A DNA stretch of 34,009 nt, from positions 1 through 34,009 of IMG/VR virus record IMGVR_UViG_3300021963_000392. One strand, written 5' to 3'. Positions 26,208-34,009 of this stretch are shown piece by piece. Both the position numbers and the translations under genes were made by a program. Source of the DNA: a virus. Positions within the stretch are counted from its first letter, which is position 1; every line of letters starts with the position of its first letter. The notes beneath the pieces are model-generated. The model was not told where the DNA came from. It worked only from the letters and a program-made list of their open reading frames with translations, and did not search any database.

Positions 26208-27725
26208 TTAGAACGCTTTTAGCATTAGGTCAAGTTGCTTGCGCTTGATCTCTAGCAGTTCCATTTCATTTGGCTTGTCAGCACGCAACTTAGAAACAAC
26301 CTCGCTGATTAAGTCTGCGTGATCTGGCTCTAGCGTTTCGCCTGCTTCTAGCCGGGTGATTGCATCGCTTAGAGCATCTACGTCAACAGCAGTACGGGTT
26401 GCAAGAATGTCTAAAGAACGAACGCTTGCGGTTGTAGCTTCATAGGCAGGGAATCCAGTAACAATAGAAACCTCATGCAAACGCACCTGATGAAGTTCAC
26501 GGGTTGCGCCGTCTTGACTCCACTTGTCACCCTTTGGTGGAACGCTGAAACCAAATGACATAGAGCTAACATCGCCACGCTTCATAAGAACCGATAGGTC
26601 GCGCCCTGCGCTAGTGTCTGGCAATTCAGCCTGAGCAAGTAGACCGCGTGAATCCTCAGTAAGTTTCAAAGTTCCTGCGCGTGTAGAACCTAGAACAACG
26701 TCTGTGTTGTGGTTCATGAATAACTTGATTTCGTTGCGTGACTTTAGAGAACGCTTGAATGCGCCTTCCTTAATTACCTCAGTGAAAGGTAGTGGTTCAG
26801 AAGGTGAATTGAATACGGCTGCGTAGCCTGTAAAACTCATGCCATCGCTGGATGCTTCGCCATTGCGAACGTCAAACTCAACGGTATTAACGCGGCGTTC
26901 TACTTGGGTTGTCATTTGTTGCCTTTCGTCTTTGTTTAAGTTTAGCGCGATTGACTTCCATTTATCGTTTTGCAAAGTGTTGCGATCTTCTTCTTGTGCG
27001 CGAATGCGCTCAACTACTCGCTCTGCGTACTCCATAGTTCTGCGAGCTTGCGTTTTAGTTGCGCCAGAACCCCACAGAAAGTGAGCCACAACGCCTGCAC
27101 TTGGATAGTTATCATTAGAAGGATTAGCAGCAGGAGCTTCCAGATCAGGCAAATGGCGAGCAATCCAAGCAGCAATACGAATCCACTTCTCATCTGAAAC
27201 CTTGCCTTCTGCCATTAGTCGTGCTTCGCGCACAGTCTTTTCAGTTAGACCGTCACCGGCTTTACCGTCTGCATAGAACTCTAGACCGCGCCTTGCAGCA
27301 GCACGCATGAAGTTAGGCGCATCTTGATTTACTGCACGAACTAAATCGTCTAGATCATCCTCAATGTCATCTTCATCTTCCATGTCATCGTCAGACTGCC
27401 AAGCGTTGCAGTAGTAACCGCCATCAACAAATTCATCCCACTTACGGCAATAAGCCTTAGTGCCATCATCATTAACAACGTCATCGTCATAAAAGAAACA
27501 GTTGCCACAGGCACGACCTTCTGGAACATCCTGCGCTAGTGCTGGTCTGTAATTATCAGGCAAAGCACGCTCACCGCCGGGTTCCATGTCCTCAGCTATT
27601 GAAACGGCAACCATTTGGTCTATTGCATCCTGCTTAGTTGTATGGCATCCAATAATTTCGCCATCATCTTTGATAGTTGCCCAGCCTGAGCAACCCTGCG
27701 CTTTATCTGTTATGAAGTATGGCAT
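26208..27725 (-). CDS. Prohead protease with long N-terminal extension
   Basis: 505 residues, about twice the usual length. The C-terminal 235 residues from MTTQVERRVNTVEF (residue 271) are the HK97-type (U35) protease: GYAAVFNS, EGAFKRSL, NHNTDVVLG with the catalytic His near 339, and GDVSSMSFGF with the Ser near 388. Ahead of it come a CSGWA...GCH domain (residues 1-50), a four-Cys knuckle CGNCFFY...YCRKW...YYCNAW (75-110), an acidic linker, and a helical ARRGLEFYADGKAGDGL...WIARHLPDL...AHFLWGSG domain (145-240) found in capsid-maturation proteins of other actinobacteriophages. The internal ATG at 26915 has AAAGG six bases upstream, so the protease may also be made alone. Confidence 0.9.
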   Translation of the reverse strand: MPYFITDKAQGCSGWATIKDDGEIIGCHTTKQDAIDQMVAVSIAEDMEPGGERALPDNYRPALAQDVPEGRACGNCFFYDDDVVNDDGTKAYCRKWDEFVDGGYYCNAWQSDDDMEDEDDIEDDLDDLVRAVNQDAPNFMRAAARRGLEFYADGKAGDGLTEKTVREARLMAEGKVSDEKWIRIAAWIARHLPDLEAPAANPSNDNYPSAGVVAHFLWGSGATKTQARRTMEYAERVVERIRAQEEDRNTLQNDKWKSIALNLNKDERQQMTTQVERRVNTVEFDVRNGEASSDGMSFTGYAAVFNSPSEPLPFTEVIKEGAFKRSLKSRNEIKLFMNHNTDVVLGSTRAGTLKLTEDSRGLLAQAELPDTSAGRDLSVLMKRGDVSSMSFGFSVPPKGDKWSQDGATRELHQVRLHEVSIVTGFPAYEATTASVRSLDILATRTAVDVDALSDAITRLEAGETLEPDHADLISEVVSKLRADKPNEMELLEIKRKQLDLMLKAF

Positions 27726-28000
27726 TAGTCCTGCTTAACTACTAGCACTTGAATTTCAACTCCGCTTGTATCAGCTACCGCCCAAAGATCATCACCCGGG
27801 CCAATAGTAATCATTGAAGTTTGAGTTGCCACAGCGTGAATACCTGTTGAAGTTGTAACACCAGAATTGCCAATGTAGATTTCACTATTCTGTGAGTGTT
27901 CGTGATTGTGAATGCAAACGTGCTGATTCATGCGATCAGGTGGCACTATCTGGTGCGGCGTGTTTGCAGTTAGTGTGAATTGCGCTGTTGAGATTGGCAT
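27725..28000 (-). CDS. Small beta-rich virion protein
   Basis: 91 residues, all strand-like: FTLTANTPHQIVPPDRMNQH, VCIHNHEHSQNSEIYIGNSG, TSMITIGPGDDLWAVADTSG. The pattern is that of small beta-sandwich decoration or fibre proteins in phage head operons. AAGGA five bases before ATG 28000. It is joined to the protease by TAATG. Virion role inferred from position. Confidence 0.65.
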   Translation of the reverse strand: MPISTAQFTLTANTPHQIVPPDRMNQHVCIHNHEHSQNSEIYIGNSGVTTSTGIHAVATQTSMITIGPGDDLWAVADTSGVEIQVLVVKQD

Positions 28001-28008
28001 TAAAATCC

Positions 28009-28830
28009 TTAGAGCATGAGAAGCAGTTCTGCTTCATCTTCTAGTATTGACCATTCTACTTGCGCTTGAACGCTAACAAAGAATGCTGGAGTTAGTGTGG
28101 ATGTTGTTGCCGTGATCGTTGCAGGAACTTTAACAGGTCGCGCTGGTGGCGTTTCTACGATTACAGGTGTTGGTGGCTGTGGTACTGGCTCAACCCTTGG
28201 CTGGCGTAACGGCGGTGCAGGGTATGGGCGATTAGAGCCGTAGCCGGGTATCTCAGGTTCTGGCGGTGTTGGCGGTATAACAGTTGCAGTAGCCGTAGCT
28301 TCTAGCGTTCCAAGAGAACCCATAAATACGGGTTTGATTGTTGGCGTTGTAGTTGCTGTTGCTAGTAACTCGCCTAGAACCGCTTGTGCCGTCGCAACGT
28401 GCGTAACGGTTGCCTGAACTACGTTAGCAAGATCACCAAGCGGAGCATCAAAAGTTGGCAGAATTTGTGGAATAGTTGAAGCTGTGGAATTCATAGACCC
28501 TAGCGATGCAGCCGATGAAACTAAATGGCCAACTGAGGAACTGCTAGAACTGGTCAATGCGCCTAAAGCAGATGCAGCAGAAACCACAACATTTGGCGTA
28601 GATGCAATGCTTGCGCTTAAACCATTGAGATTAGCTGAACTACTTGCTAACTGATTAAACGTGCCGTCATAGGTTGATACCGCTGAGTCATAAACCAAGT
28701 CATTTGCGTTATACGCAGACTTGCCACCTACGGCAGATGAATCTAAGGCGCGTTGGTCTAAGACCATTTGCGCAAGTCGCGCTAAACGGTCAGCGTTTAA
28801 CTGAAAGTCATTGAGTTCTGACGAACCCAT
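28009..28830 (-). CDS. Repeat-rich structural protein
   Basis: 273 residues. A helical start (ELNDFQLNADRLARLAQMVL) is followed by imperfect repeats of about 25-30 residues built on A-x-L-G-x-L and A-T-A-T-x-P (residues 60-190), a Pro-rich stretch (PTPPEPEIPGYG, PVPQPPTPVIVETPPARPVK) and a hydrophobic acidic end (SILEDEAELLLML). Composition is unlike its neighbours. The layout suggests a fibrous virion protein, perhaps a head or neck appendage. No family recognised with confidence. Confidence 0.62.
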   Translation of the reverse strand: MGSSELNDFQLNADRLARLAQMVLDQRALDSSAVGGKSAYNANDLVYDSAVSTYDGTFNQLASSSANLNGLSASIASTPNVVVSAASALGALTSSSSSSVGHLVSSAASLGSMNSTASTIPQILPTFDAPLGDLANVVQATVTHVATAQAVLGELLATATTTPTIKPVFMGSLGTLEATATATVIPPTPPEPEIPGYGSNRPYPAPPLRQPRVEPVPQPPTPVIVETPPARPVKVPATITATTSTLTPAFFVSVQAQVEWSILEDEAELLLML

Positions 28831-28833
28831 AAC

Positions 28834-29217
28834 TTAGCTCGCTACGGTCAGGGATGTTACGAAAGAACCAGAAGTGATCGTGTAGGTATCGCCTGCGGTG
28901 TAAGGGTTACCTGTGATAGTTCCAGAGAATAAGAAACTGCCAGCATCTAAGGAATCCCAAGCGGTAAAGAAAGTTGCATCTTGACTGCCACTGATGTTTG
29001 TCCAAGTTACGTCAGCATCAGAAGCAATAGAACCAGCAGATGCGCCAGCAAAGGAAACAGCCTTGCGAGTTGTTTCAGTAGCAGCATTGGCTGTGCCTGC
29101 TGAGCCGGGATCGCCAACGTGTAATTTTACATAGACATTGGTTACGGCGTATGCAGTGTTATTGCCTAAAGCGTTAAGCAAACTGTTTGCTAGATACGCG
29201 CTCATTCCAGTTGCCAT
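28834..29217 (-). CDS. Conserved virion protein
   Basis: 127 residues. YVKLHVGDPGSAGTANAATETTRKAVSFAGAS near residue 29 is a recurring phage motif (L-H-x-G-D-P-G-x-x-G-x-x-N-x-x-x-E-x-x-R) in small structural proteins coded near portal or fibre genes; the rest is beta-rich, FFTAWDSLDAGSFLFSGTI and DTYTITSGSFVTSL. TAATG links it to the portal gene. Probably a head- or fibre-associated protein; the precise place in the particle is not known. Confidence 0.7.
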   Translation of the reverse strand: MATGMSAYLANSLLNALGNNTAYAVTNVYVKLHVGDPGSAGTANAATETTRKAVSFAGASAGSIASDADVTWTNISGSQDATFFTAWDSLDAGSFLFSGTITGNPYTAGDTYTITSGSFVTSLTVAS

Positions 29218-30752
29218 TAGCCCTCAACTCTTTCAATGATGTTTACAATGTGTCCGTTATCGTCACGCTCAACGGTGCGAATAGTTGTCTTTTGTGCAGG
29301 TGCTTCAACCGTAACGTTAGGCGGTGCAACGTTGATAATCGCTGGCGGTACGTTTACAACTGTTTCAGGCATTTGAACGTTTACGTCATGCGTGCGCTGA
29401 ACGTCATAGACAGACTCTGGATTTTCAGGGTCAATCTGTGTGATACCTTGCAACATAACGCTTGGAACGCCAGTGTGTTCTATTGCTGGTAAGCCCAAAG
29501 CAGCAAGCACAGAAGAAGGATTGAAACCAGTAGTAATAAGCCTTTGAGCCATAAGAACTTTGCGGTCAGTTTCAACGAGTGCAGCAGCAGCCAAATCCAC
29601 ATTAGCCAAAGGCACGCGATAAACGTCACCACCTTCAACAGGTCGTAAGTCCTCAAAACGTCTAATGTCATTAACACTTAAGAATCCTGCTTGTGAACCG
29701 ATTGAGTACCCGTTCATTCTAGTAGCGAAGTCACCGCGTAGTAAGCCGTCTACGTTGAAGCGAATAAATGCACCGTCAGGCAGAAGTGCGCTGTAAGCAT
29801 CTTCAATCTTTGCAACGTATGGGCGTAGCGTATGAGTTACGAAGTTAATGTTGTTTTGCTCAACGGAAGCATAAGACATTGCACCCGGTGTAGTAACGCC
29901 GATCATGTGTGGTGGAACGCGGAAGATACGAGCTACTTCTTCAATGGCTAACTTACGGCTATCAAGCATCTGAGCTTCGTCAGGGTTTACGCCAGTGCGT
30001 ACAAACTTTGCGCCACCTGTTAGCAGACCAGTCTTGTGCGCTTTCTTGTAACCCTTATGGCGTGAGTCGAAGCCGTCAATTAGTTGCTTAGCCTGTTCGC
30101 TGTTTAGTCCCATAGGGGTTTCGATAATTCCAGAGGTAGTTGCGCCCTGACCAAAGAAACGTGCTGCAAAAGATTGCAATGCGCTAGATAGACCTAGATT
30201 GTCTTTTAGCTCTGTAACCCTAGACATACCGCGTAGTTCGCCAGCCTTGCGCATCTCTGTAATGTGAAGCATGTCTTGCTTACTGACTGCGCCTTGCATG
30301 TTTTCGTCAATGATGTATTCGACTTCGCGTGTGATCTTGTTGCGAGTAACGCGCACACGGTATGGGTCAATTACAACTAGGTTAATTACTTGACCTGAGT
30401 TATCGCGGAACACACGCACAAAAGCGTTGCCGTCTAGCAGTAAGGAAATTAGAACCTGTTGGTAATGCTCTGAACGTAATAGGTCTACATCTGGTCGCTG
30501 AATCCATGCAGGCTGTGGCCGATAAGGTACGCGGTCACCGTCACGGCGAATGAATGAATCTACTGGCAAGGTAGAGATAGTGTCAGAGATTAAAAGCACG
30601 CAAGAGTAAAAGGCATTGATCTTCATTGCCTGAATTTGATCTATGTTTGTACCGGCTTCAGTTGTGAATGCGAATGAATCGCCAGCACCCCAGATAGATT
30701 GAAAACTTATGGCGCGTTCTTCCTTTGCGCCACCTGTTAGATTGCCAAGCAT
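29217..30752 (-). CDS. Portal protein, HK97 family
   Basis: 511 residues. MKINAFYSCVLLISDTISTLP near 45, QVLISLLLDGNAFVRVFRD near 99, LRGMSRVTELKDNLGLS near 178, FFGQGATTSGIIETP near 199 and EEVARIFRVPPHMIGVT near 271 are portal signatures. The C-terminal 90 residues are a Val/Pro-rich beta tail (VNVPPAIINVAPPNVTVEAP) beyond the usual family end. It forms the twelve-fold packaging ring. Coupled to a 45-residue membrane gene by TAATG. Confidence 0.95.
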   Translation of the reverse strand: MLGNLTGGAKEERAISFQSIWGAGDSFAFTTEAGTNIDQIQAMKINAFYSCVLLISDTISTLPVDSFIRRDGDRVPYRPQPAWIQRPDVDLLRSEHYQQVLISLLLDGNAFVRVFRDNSGQVINLVVIDPYRVRVTRNKITREVEYIIDENMQGAVSKQDMLHITEMRKAGELRGMSRVTELKDNLGLSSALQSFAARFFGQGATTSGIIETPMGLNSEQAKQLIDGFDSRHKGYKKAHKTGLLTGGAKFVRTGVNPDEAQMLDSRKLAIEEVARIFRVPPHMIGVTTPGAMSYASVEQNNINFVTHTLRPYVAKIEDAYSALLPDGAFIRFNVDGLLRGDFATRMNGYSIGSQAGFLSVNDIRRFEDLRPVEGGDVYRVPLANVDLAAAALVETDRKVLMAQRLITTGFNPSSVLAALGLPAIEHTGVPSVMLQGITQIDPENPESVYDVQRTHDVNVQMPETVVNVPPAIINVAPPNVTVEAPAQKTTIRTVERDDNGHIVNIIERVEG

Positions 30753-30889
30753 TACTGACCCTTCTCAATCGCAATACCGATAAGCAAGCAAGATGCACCA
30801 GCAGCGACAATACCTAATGGCAGGATAAACAAACCAAGTCCTATTGAGATTGTTGCTAGACCTACAACTTGCAGGATAGTTGGGATCAA
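30752..30889 (-). CDS. 45-residue membrane protein before the portal
   Basis: A short frame with TTG start 30889, AGGAG six bases upstream, filling the gap between large terminase and portal and ending in TAATG with the portal ATG. The product IPTILQVVGLATISIGLGLF continues ILPLGIVAAGASCLLIGIAI and ends EKGQ: two membrane segments with a Pro-Leu-Gly turn. Ribosome site, coupling and complete fit in the gap support it. Small membrane proteins at this site are known from other actinobacteriophages (recalled). Function unknown. Confidence 0.75.
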   Translation of the reverse strand: MIPTILQVVGLATISIGLGLFILPLGIVAAGASCLLIGIAIEKGQ

Positions 30890-30898
30890 CGCAAACTC

Positions 30899-32413
30899 CT
30901 AGAAACTAAAGAACTGGGGTACAACGGGTTCTTCTCTTGAAACAGTTGCCCTATCAAATCCTATGATACTAGCAACTGCCGCATCTATCTTTCGTGGCGA
31001 GCCGCGATGCTCTTTAACAATTCGTGGCCCTAGGCGATCTGTCTTAACTACTGCGTTTTGTAGGTGTCTGAGTAATAGCGGATTACCGTCATGTGTCAGC
31101 TTGTTAGATACAACTGCATCATAGAATTTGGCACAGGCTGGAACCATGCGAGCAGGTGAAGTAGACGGCCATTCAACAATCGGGAATCCTGCTTCATCTA
31201 AGACCTGCATTGTGCGTTGCCAACGGAATGGATCACAGGCTATCTCTTTGACGTTGTGAGTTGAGCAGAATTCAATGATTGTATTTTCTACATCCAGAAT
31301 GTCTACGCGCCATTCATCATCATCTTCAGGTTGTTTTTCCCAAGCCTTGACCATAAAGACATAGGGCTGTTCTTCTACGGTTACGCCAATGATTACGGAA
31401 GCGTCACCGCTAAACGAACCGTCAAAACCTAAGACCACTGGTGTATCTGGCAGAATCTCACGCTGAATCTCTAGCTGTTCCCAAGCACCGTTAGGTAGCC
31501 AAGCGGTCTGGCTACTTACCCACTGATTGCAACGCTTAGTTCTAAACTCTGCTTCTGGGGTTCGCTTAACCATAGCTTCAAAATCTTTAGGGTCATTCAA
31601 ATCGCCATAGGCAGGATTAGCATCTTTCCAAGTTTGCTCTAAGTGGTGATCTGCATCCGCTTGCGCTTCCCACCAAGCCATGAAGAAACTAGGGTCATCT
31701 ATTTCTTTTTGAGCAACGCGCTTGCCGTACTGATAAAGGTTATACGCGATTGAGTCTTGTCCAGATGAATCTGCTTTTACCCCGGCAGTAGTTACACCAA
31801 TAAGCATTGGCTCACGTCTAGCACCCATACCAAGTTGCATAACGTCAAACAGTTCACGATTAGGCGCGGCGTGTAGTTCGTCAAAGATAACCATTGTTGG
31901 CGATAAGCCTTCTTTGGTAAATGATTCACTAGATAGAACGCGATACACAGACCCAGTAGCAGGGACTTCAATAGCATCACGGTAGACGTTGCAAAGTTCT
32001 TCTAGTTCAGGTTCAGCCTGAATCATTTTCTTAGCATCACCAAAGACAATGCGTGCCTGCTCTTTGTCAGCTGCACAGGAATAAACCTCACCACCATTAG
32101 GCCCCATGATTAGCGACCAAAGACCGATGCCAGAACCGATTGCAGACTTGCCGTTCTTTCGAGCCATACCAATTAGCGCGGTGCGGTGTCTAAACTTTCC
32201 ATCTGCACCTACTGCAAACAGGTGGCGCATGAGTTCGTGTTGCCATGCACGCAGTTGCATCTTGTCACCTGAGTAACCAGCAACAGTTTCCTTAGTCTGA
32301 ATAGCAAAGGTATCTATGAACTCTGATACTTCCCAGCCACGCGATTTAGTAAGCGCGGCTTTGTTTACAGGAGTCAGCCAAGTTGGTGGCCAAGATTCAA
32401 TTTTGGCTGGCAC
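30899..32413 (-). CDS. terL: Terminase large subunit
   Basis: 504 residues with GTG start 32413. ATPase domain: GMARKNGKS (82-90) is the Walker A-like motif, MVIFDELHA (174-182) Walker B with catalytic Glu, GVTTAG (206-211) the coupling motif. Nuclease domain: VVLGFDGSFSGDAS near 326 holds the first metal Asp, IACDPFRW near 400 a second, and GSPRKIDAAVASIIG near 475 the last. This is the Terminase_1/HK97 type. It overlaps the small subunit by 17 bases, a common arrangement for a co-translated packaging complex. Confidence 0.97.
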   Translation of the reverse strand: MPAKIESWPPTWLTPVNKAALTKSRGWEVSEFIDTFAIQTKETVAGYSGDKMQLRAWQHELMRHLFAVGADGKFRHRTALIGMARKNGKSAIGSGIGLWSLIMGPNGGEVYSCAADKEQARIVFGDAKKMIQAEPELEELCNVYRDAIEVPATGSVYRVLSSESFTKEGLSPTMVIFDELHAAPNRELFDVMQLGMGARREPMLIGVTTAGVKADSSGQDSIAYNLYQYGKRVAQKEIDDPSFFMAWWEAQADADHHLEQTWKDANPAYGDLNDPKDFEAMVKRTPEAEFRTKRCNQWVSSQTAWLPNGAWEQLEIQREILPDTPVVLGFDGSFSGDASVIIGVTVEEQPYVFMVKAWEKQPEDDDEWRVDILDVENTIIEFCSTHNVKEIACDPFRWQRTMQVLDEAGFPIVEWPSTSPARMVPACAKFYDAVVSNKLTHDGNPLLLRHLQNAVVKTDRLGPRIVKEHRGSPRKIDAAVASIIGFDRATVSREEPVVPQFFSF

Positions 32414-32846
32414 GCGACTTCAGCTCCTCTAGCTTTGACTGACGTTTAACTTCAGCCACACCTAGCCGGGAGCGATCTGTTGGGGTGAATCCTAGAAGCG
32501 ACAAGTTAGCAACTAACTGACGGTCTAGATCGCGCAGGGCTTTTCTTTCGTCTGGTCTGTTGTTTTGTAATACTTGGATTCTAAGGTTACGGCGTTCGTC
32601 TAACAACTCGCAAGTCATAAGCAGAATCTCAATGTCGGTCAGTGGGCTTAACCATGTTTGACCCATGCCCCAGATGCGTTCCCAAAGTTCTGTGCCTGCG
32701 CTACCTAGTGGGCGGTTAGGTTCTGGAATGTCGTAAGCAGACGGCAACAGCACAAGTTCTTTCTGGTCTGGCAATGTACGTTTGCCGGGGTTGCCAGTCA
32801 ATCGTTTTTGCTCAATAGGTTTTGGTGGTCTGCCACGCGGAGCCAT
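32397..32846 (-). CDS. terS: Terminase small subunit
   Basis: 149 residues. MAPRGRPPKPIEQKRLTGNP is the basic start of P27-type small terminases, followed by EPNRPLGSAGTELWERIWGMG near 44, SPLTDIEILLMTCELLDERR near 67 and ALRDLDRQLVANLSLLGFTPTDRSRLGVAEV near 105 to 136, all typical of this family. It recognises the packaging site on phage DNA and presents it to the large subunit. GAGGA seven bases before the ATG; overlap with the large subunit 17 bases. Confidence 0.92.
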   Translation of the reverse strand: MAPRGRPPKPIEQKRLTGNPGKRTLPDQKELVLLPSAYDIPEPNRPLGSAGTELWERIWGMGQTWLSPLTDIEILLMTCELLDERRNLRIQVLQNNRPDERKALRDLDRQLVANLSLLGFTPTDRSRLGVAEVKRQSKLEELKSRASQN

Positions 32847-32849
32847 TGT

Positions 32850-33932
32850 TTAGTCCTCTAACAGTTGTGCTTCTAGACCAGTTTGTTTTTCTAATCTATC
32901 AAGTATGACATCAACGTACTTTGGATCAAGTTCAATTCCAAATCCTTGTTGACCGTTTCTGTCAGCAGCCAACAATGTTGAACCACTGCCTGTAAACACA
33001 TCTAAAATCTTTGCACCTTTATCAATAAAAGAAACACACCAATCCATAACTGGTGATGGCTTCATCGTCATGTGCTGTTTTTGTTCACCTGACCAATGAT
33101 GCGAAAGATGCCTGCACTGCTTTCCTAAATTAGTCCAAGCAAGTTCAAATTCAGAGAATGTTCTATCGTCATTTTTCTTGTGCCAGCAAAGCCAGTCATT
33201 TGTAACTGGTAACTCATCGGTGAAGTAATTTCCACCCCAGATAATTGCAACTGGTGCTAGATCCAAAATCCATGCAATCGGTGGTTTTGAATTATCCCAC
33301 TCAGATACGTTGTTATTGATTCTTCCTTTACCTAAACGTGTCCACGAACCTGCTCCAATACCGTATGGAGGATCAGTTACAACTGCGTCAAATGAAGTGT
33401 TAAAACGAGCAATTAAACTTAGGTCAGTTGAGTCACCACAAATTACATGGTGCTTACCAACTATCCAATGATCACCTAGCTTTGCTCTTGTAGGTGCATC
33501 ATCAAAAGATAAAGGTTCTTCATCTTCATCCTGACCTAATGGTGGTTCTAAATTCTCAAAACCTAGTTCTTCAAGTTCCCAACCGTTTGCATCTAACTCA
33601 AGCAACTGGTCAGCAAGAACCTTGTCATCCCATTCAGCAAGTTCAGCAGTGCGATTATCTGCAAGTGCAAAGGCGCGTATCTGTTCCCACGACCAACCAA
33701 CAGGAGTGCGAGCAATTACAATTTCAGTCCAGCCTAAAGACTTCGCAGCTTCAAGCGTGCCGTTGCCAGCAACAACGATTGAGTCAGGCGTTACGCAAAT
33801 TGGTTTACGTTGCCCAAACTTTTCTAGTGAATGAGCTATTGCCTGCAAGTTCTTGCCGTCATGCTTGCGTGCATTCGCCGGGTCAGGCGTAAGGCTGTTG
33901 ATGTTTACAGTTTCGATTCGCAGTTCAGTCAT
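32850..33932 (-). CDS. ParB-like domain fused to DNA methyltransferase
   Basis: 360 residues from ATG 33932. Residues 1-110 are ParB-like: INSLTPDPANARKH, LEKFGQRKPICV, IVVAGNGTLEAAKSLGW and RAFALADNRTAELAEW. The rest is an N4/N6 methyltransferase: HHVICGDSTD near 161, VVTDPPYGIGAG with the catalytic DPPY near 187, IIWGGNYF, and DVFTGSGSTLLAADRNG near 325 (the AdoMet-binding F-x-G-x-G). It is the first gene of the window's packaging operon; the fusion is common upstream of terminases in phages. A longer frame from GTG 34004 has no ribosome site. It probably methylates phage DNA, perhaps the packaging site. Confidence 0.92.
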   Translation of the reverse strand: MTELRIETVNINSLTPDPANARKHDGKNLQAIAHSLEKFGQRKPICVTPDSIVVAGNGTLEAAKSLGWTEIVIARTPVGWSWEQIRAFALADNRTAELAEWDDKVLADQLLELDANGWELEELGFENLEPPLGQDEDEEPLSFDDAPTRAKLGDHWIVGKHHVICGDSTDLSLIARFNTSFDAVVTDPPYGIGAGSWTRLGKGRINNNVSEWDNSKPPIAWILDLAPVAIIWGGNYFTDELPVTNDWLCWHKKNDDRTFSEFELAWTNLGKQCRHLSHHWSGEQKQHMTMKPSPVMDWCVSFIDKGAKILDVFTGSGSTLLAADRNGQQGFGIELDPKYVDVILDRLEKQTGLEAQLLED

Positions 33933-34009
33933 GCAAACCAGTCTACGCAAAAACCGCACAAATCCGCCATTTTCCAAAATCGGGAATTTCGCGGAACTGC
34001 ACACTGTGC

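Noticed and set aside
29480-29677. Leu-rich minus-strand frame of 65 codons that looks like a membrane protein
   Set aside because: Shadow of the portal gene; Leu richness comes from frame shift over conserved codons.
33494-33892. Plus-strand frame of 132 codons
   Set aside because: Lies wholly opposite the ParB-methyltransferase gene, is rich in Gln and His by antisense bias, and resembles no family.
1-34009. tRNA genes, integrase, attachment sites or immunity repressor
   Set aside because: No cloverleaf-like segment, recombinase motif or classical repressor was found by eye on either strand.

Overview
The window reads as the near-complete or complete genome of a tailed phage (long non-contractile tail, siphovirus type) of an actinobacterium. 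Every gene is on the minus strand, so transcription runs from position 34009 towards 1. The actinobacterial assignment rests on two WhiB-like proteins (2436-2762, 5076-5465), frequent GTG and TTG starts, and head, tail and small-protein types typical of actinobacteriophages. The modest GC content (mid-forties by eye, not counted) and AT-tolerant codon use would suit a low-GC freshwater or marine actinobacterium better than Mycobacterium or Streptomyces; that host guess is inference. No integrase, excisionase, immunity repressor or tRNA was seen, so a lytic lifestyle is likely.

Layout in transcription order. 33932-30899: ParB-like/DNA methyltransferase fusion, small and large terminase. 30889-24852: a tiny membrane protein, HK97-type portal, three probable virion proteins, prohead protease carrying an unusual 270-residue N-terminal extension, and major capsid protein. 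The capsid gene lies between two intrinsic terminators. 24737-21224: a four-gene sugar cassette (three glycosyltransferases and an NAD-dependent epimerase) inserted between capsid and connector genes. 21197-15788: head-tail connector, tail completion protein, major tail protein, tail assembly chaperone with a programmed -1 frameshift at CCCAAAA, a gp10-like protein, an archaeo-eukaryotic-primase-like protein in an unexpected place, and the tape measure. 15787-12667: tail-tip protein and two tandem cassettes of a fibre-like protein plus a small partner. 12625-9965: lysis and envelope region with several small membrane proteins, a secreted Pro/Thr-rich surface protein, an M23 peptidase and another secreted protein.

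9918-44 is a dense block of replication, recombination, modification and regulatory genes: a metallophosphoesterase, a Mom-like DNA-modification protein, a ribbon-helix-helix regulator, a winged-helix replication protein with internal repeats, a helicase-loader-like protein, a Rad52/ERF-like annealing protein, RusA, SSB, two HNH proteins and an HslV/proteasome-like hydrolase. Genes here overlap through ATGA or TAATG junctions, and a strong terminator sits at the far left end.

Six short genes (34-59 codons) and the frameshifted half of the tail chaperone are easily missed and are annotated here. The most interesting items are the primase-like gene in the tail operon, the HslV-like hydrolase, the Mom-like protein, the glycosylation cassette, a dyad motif shared by two distant gene starts, iteron-like repeats in the replication gene and a nested start in the protease gene.
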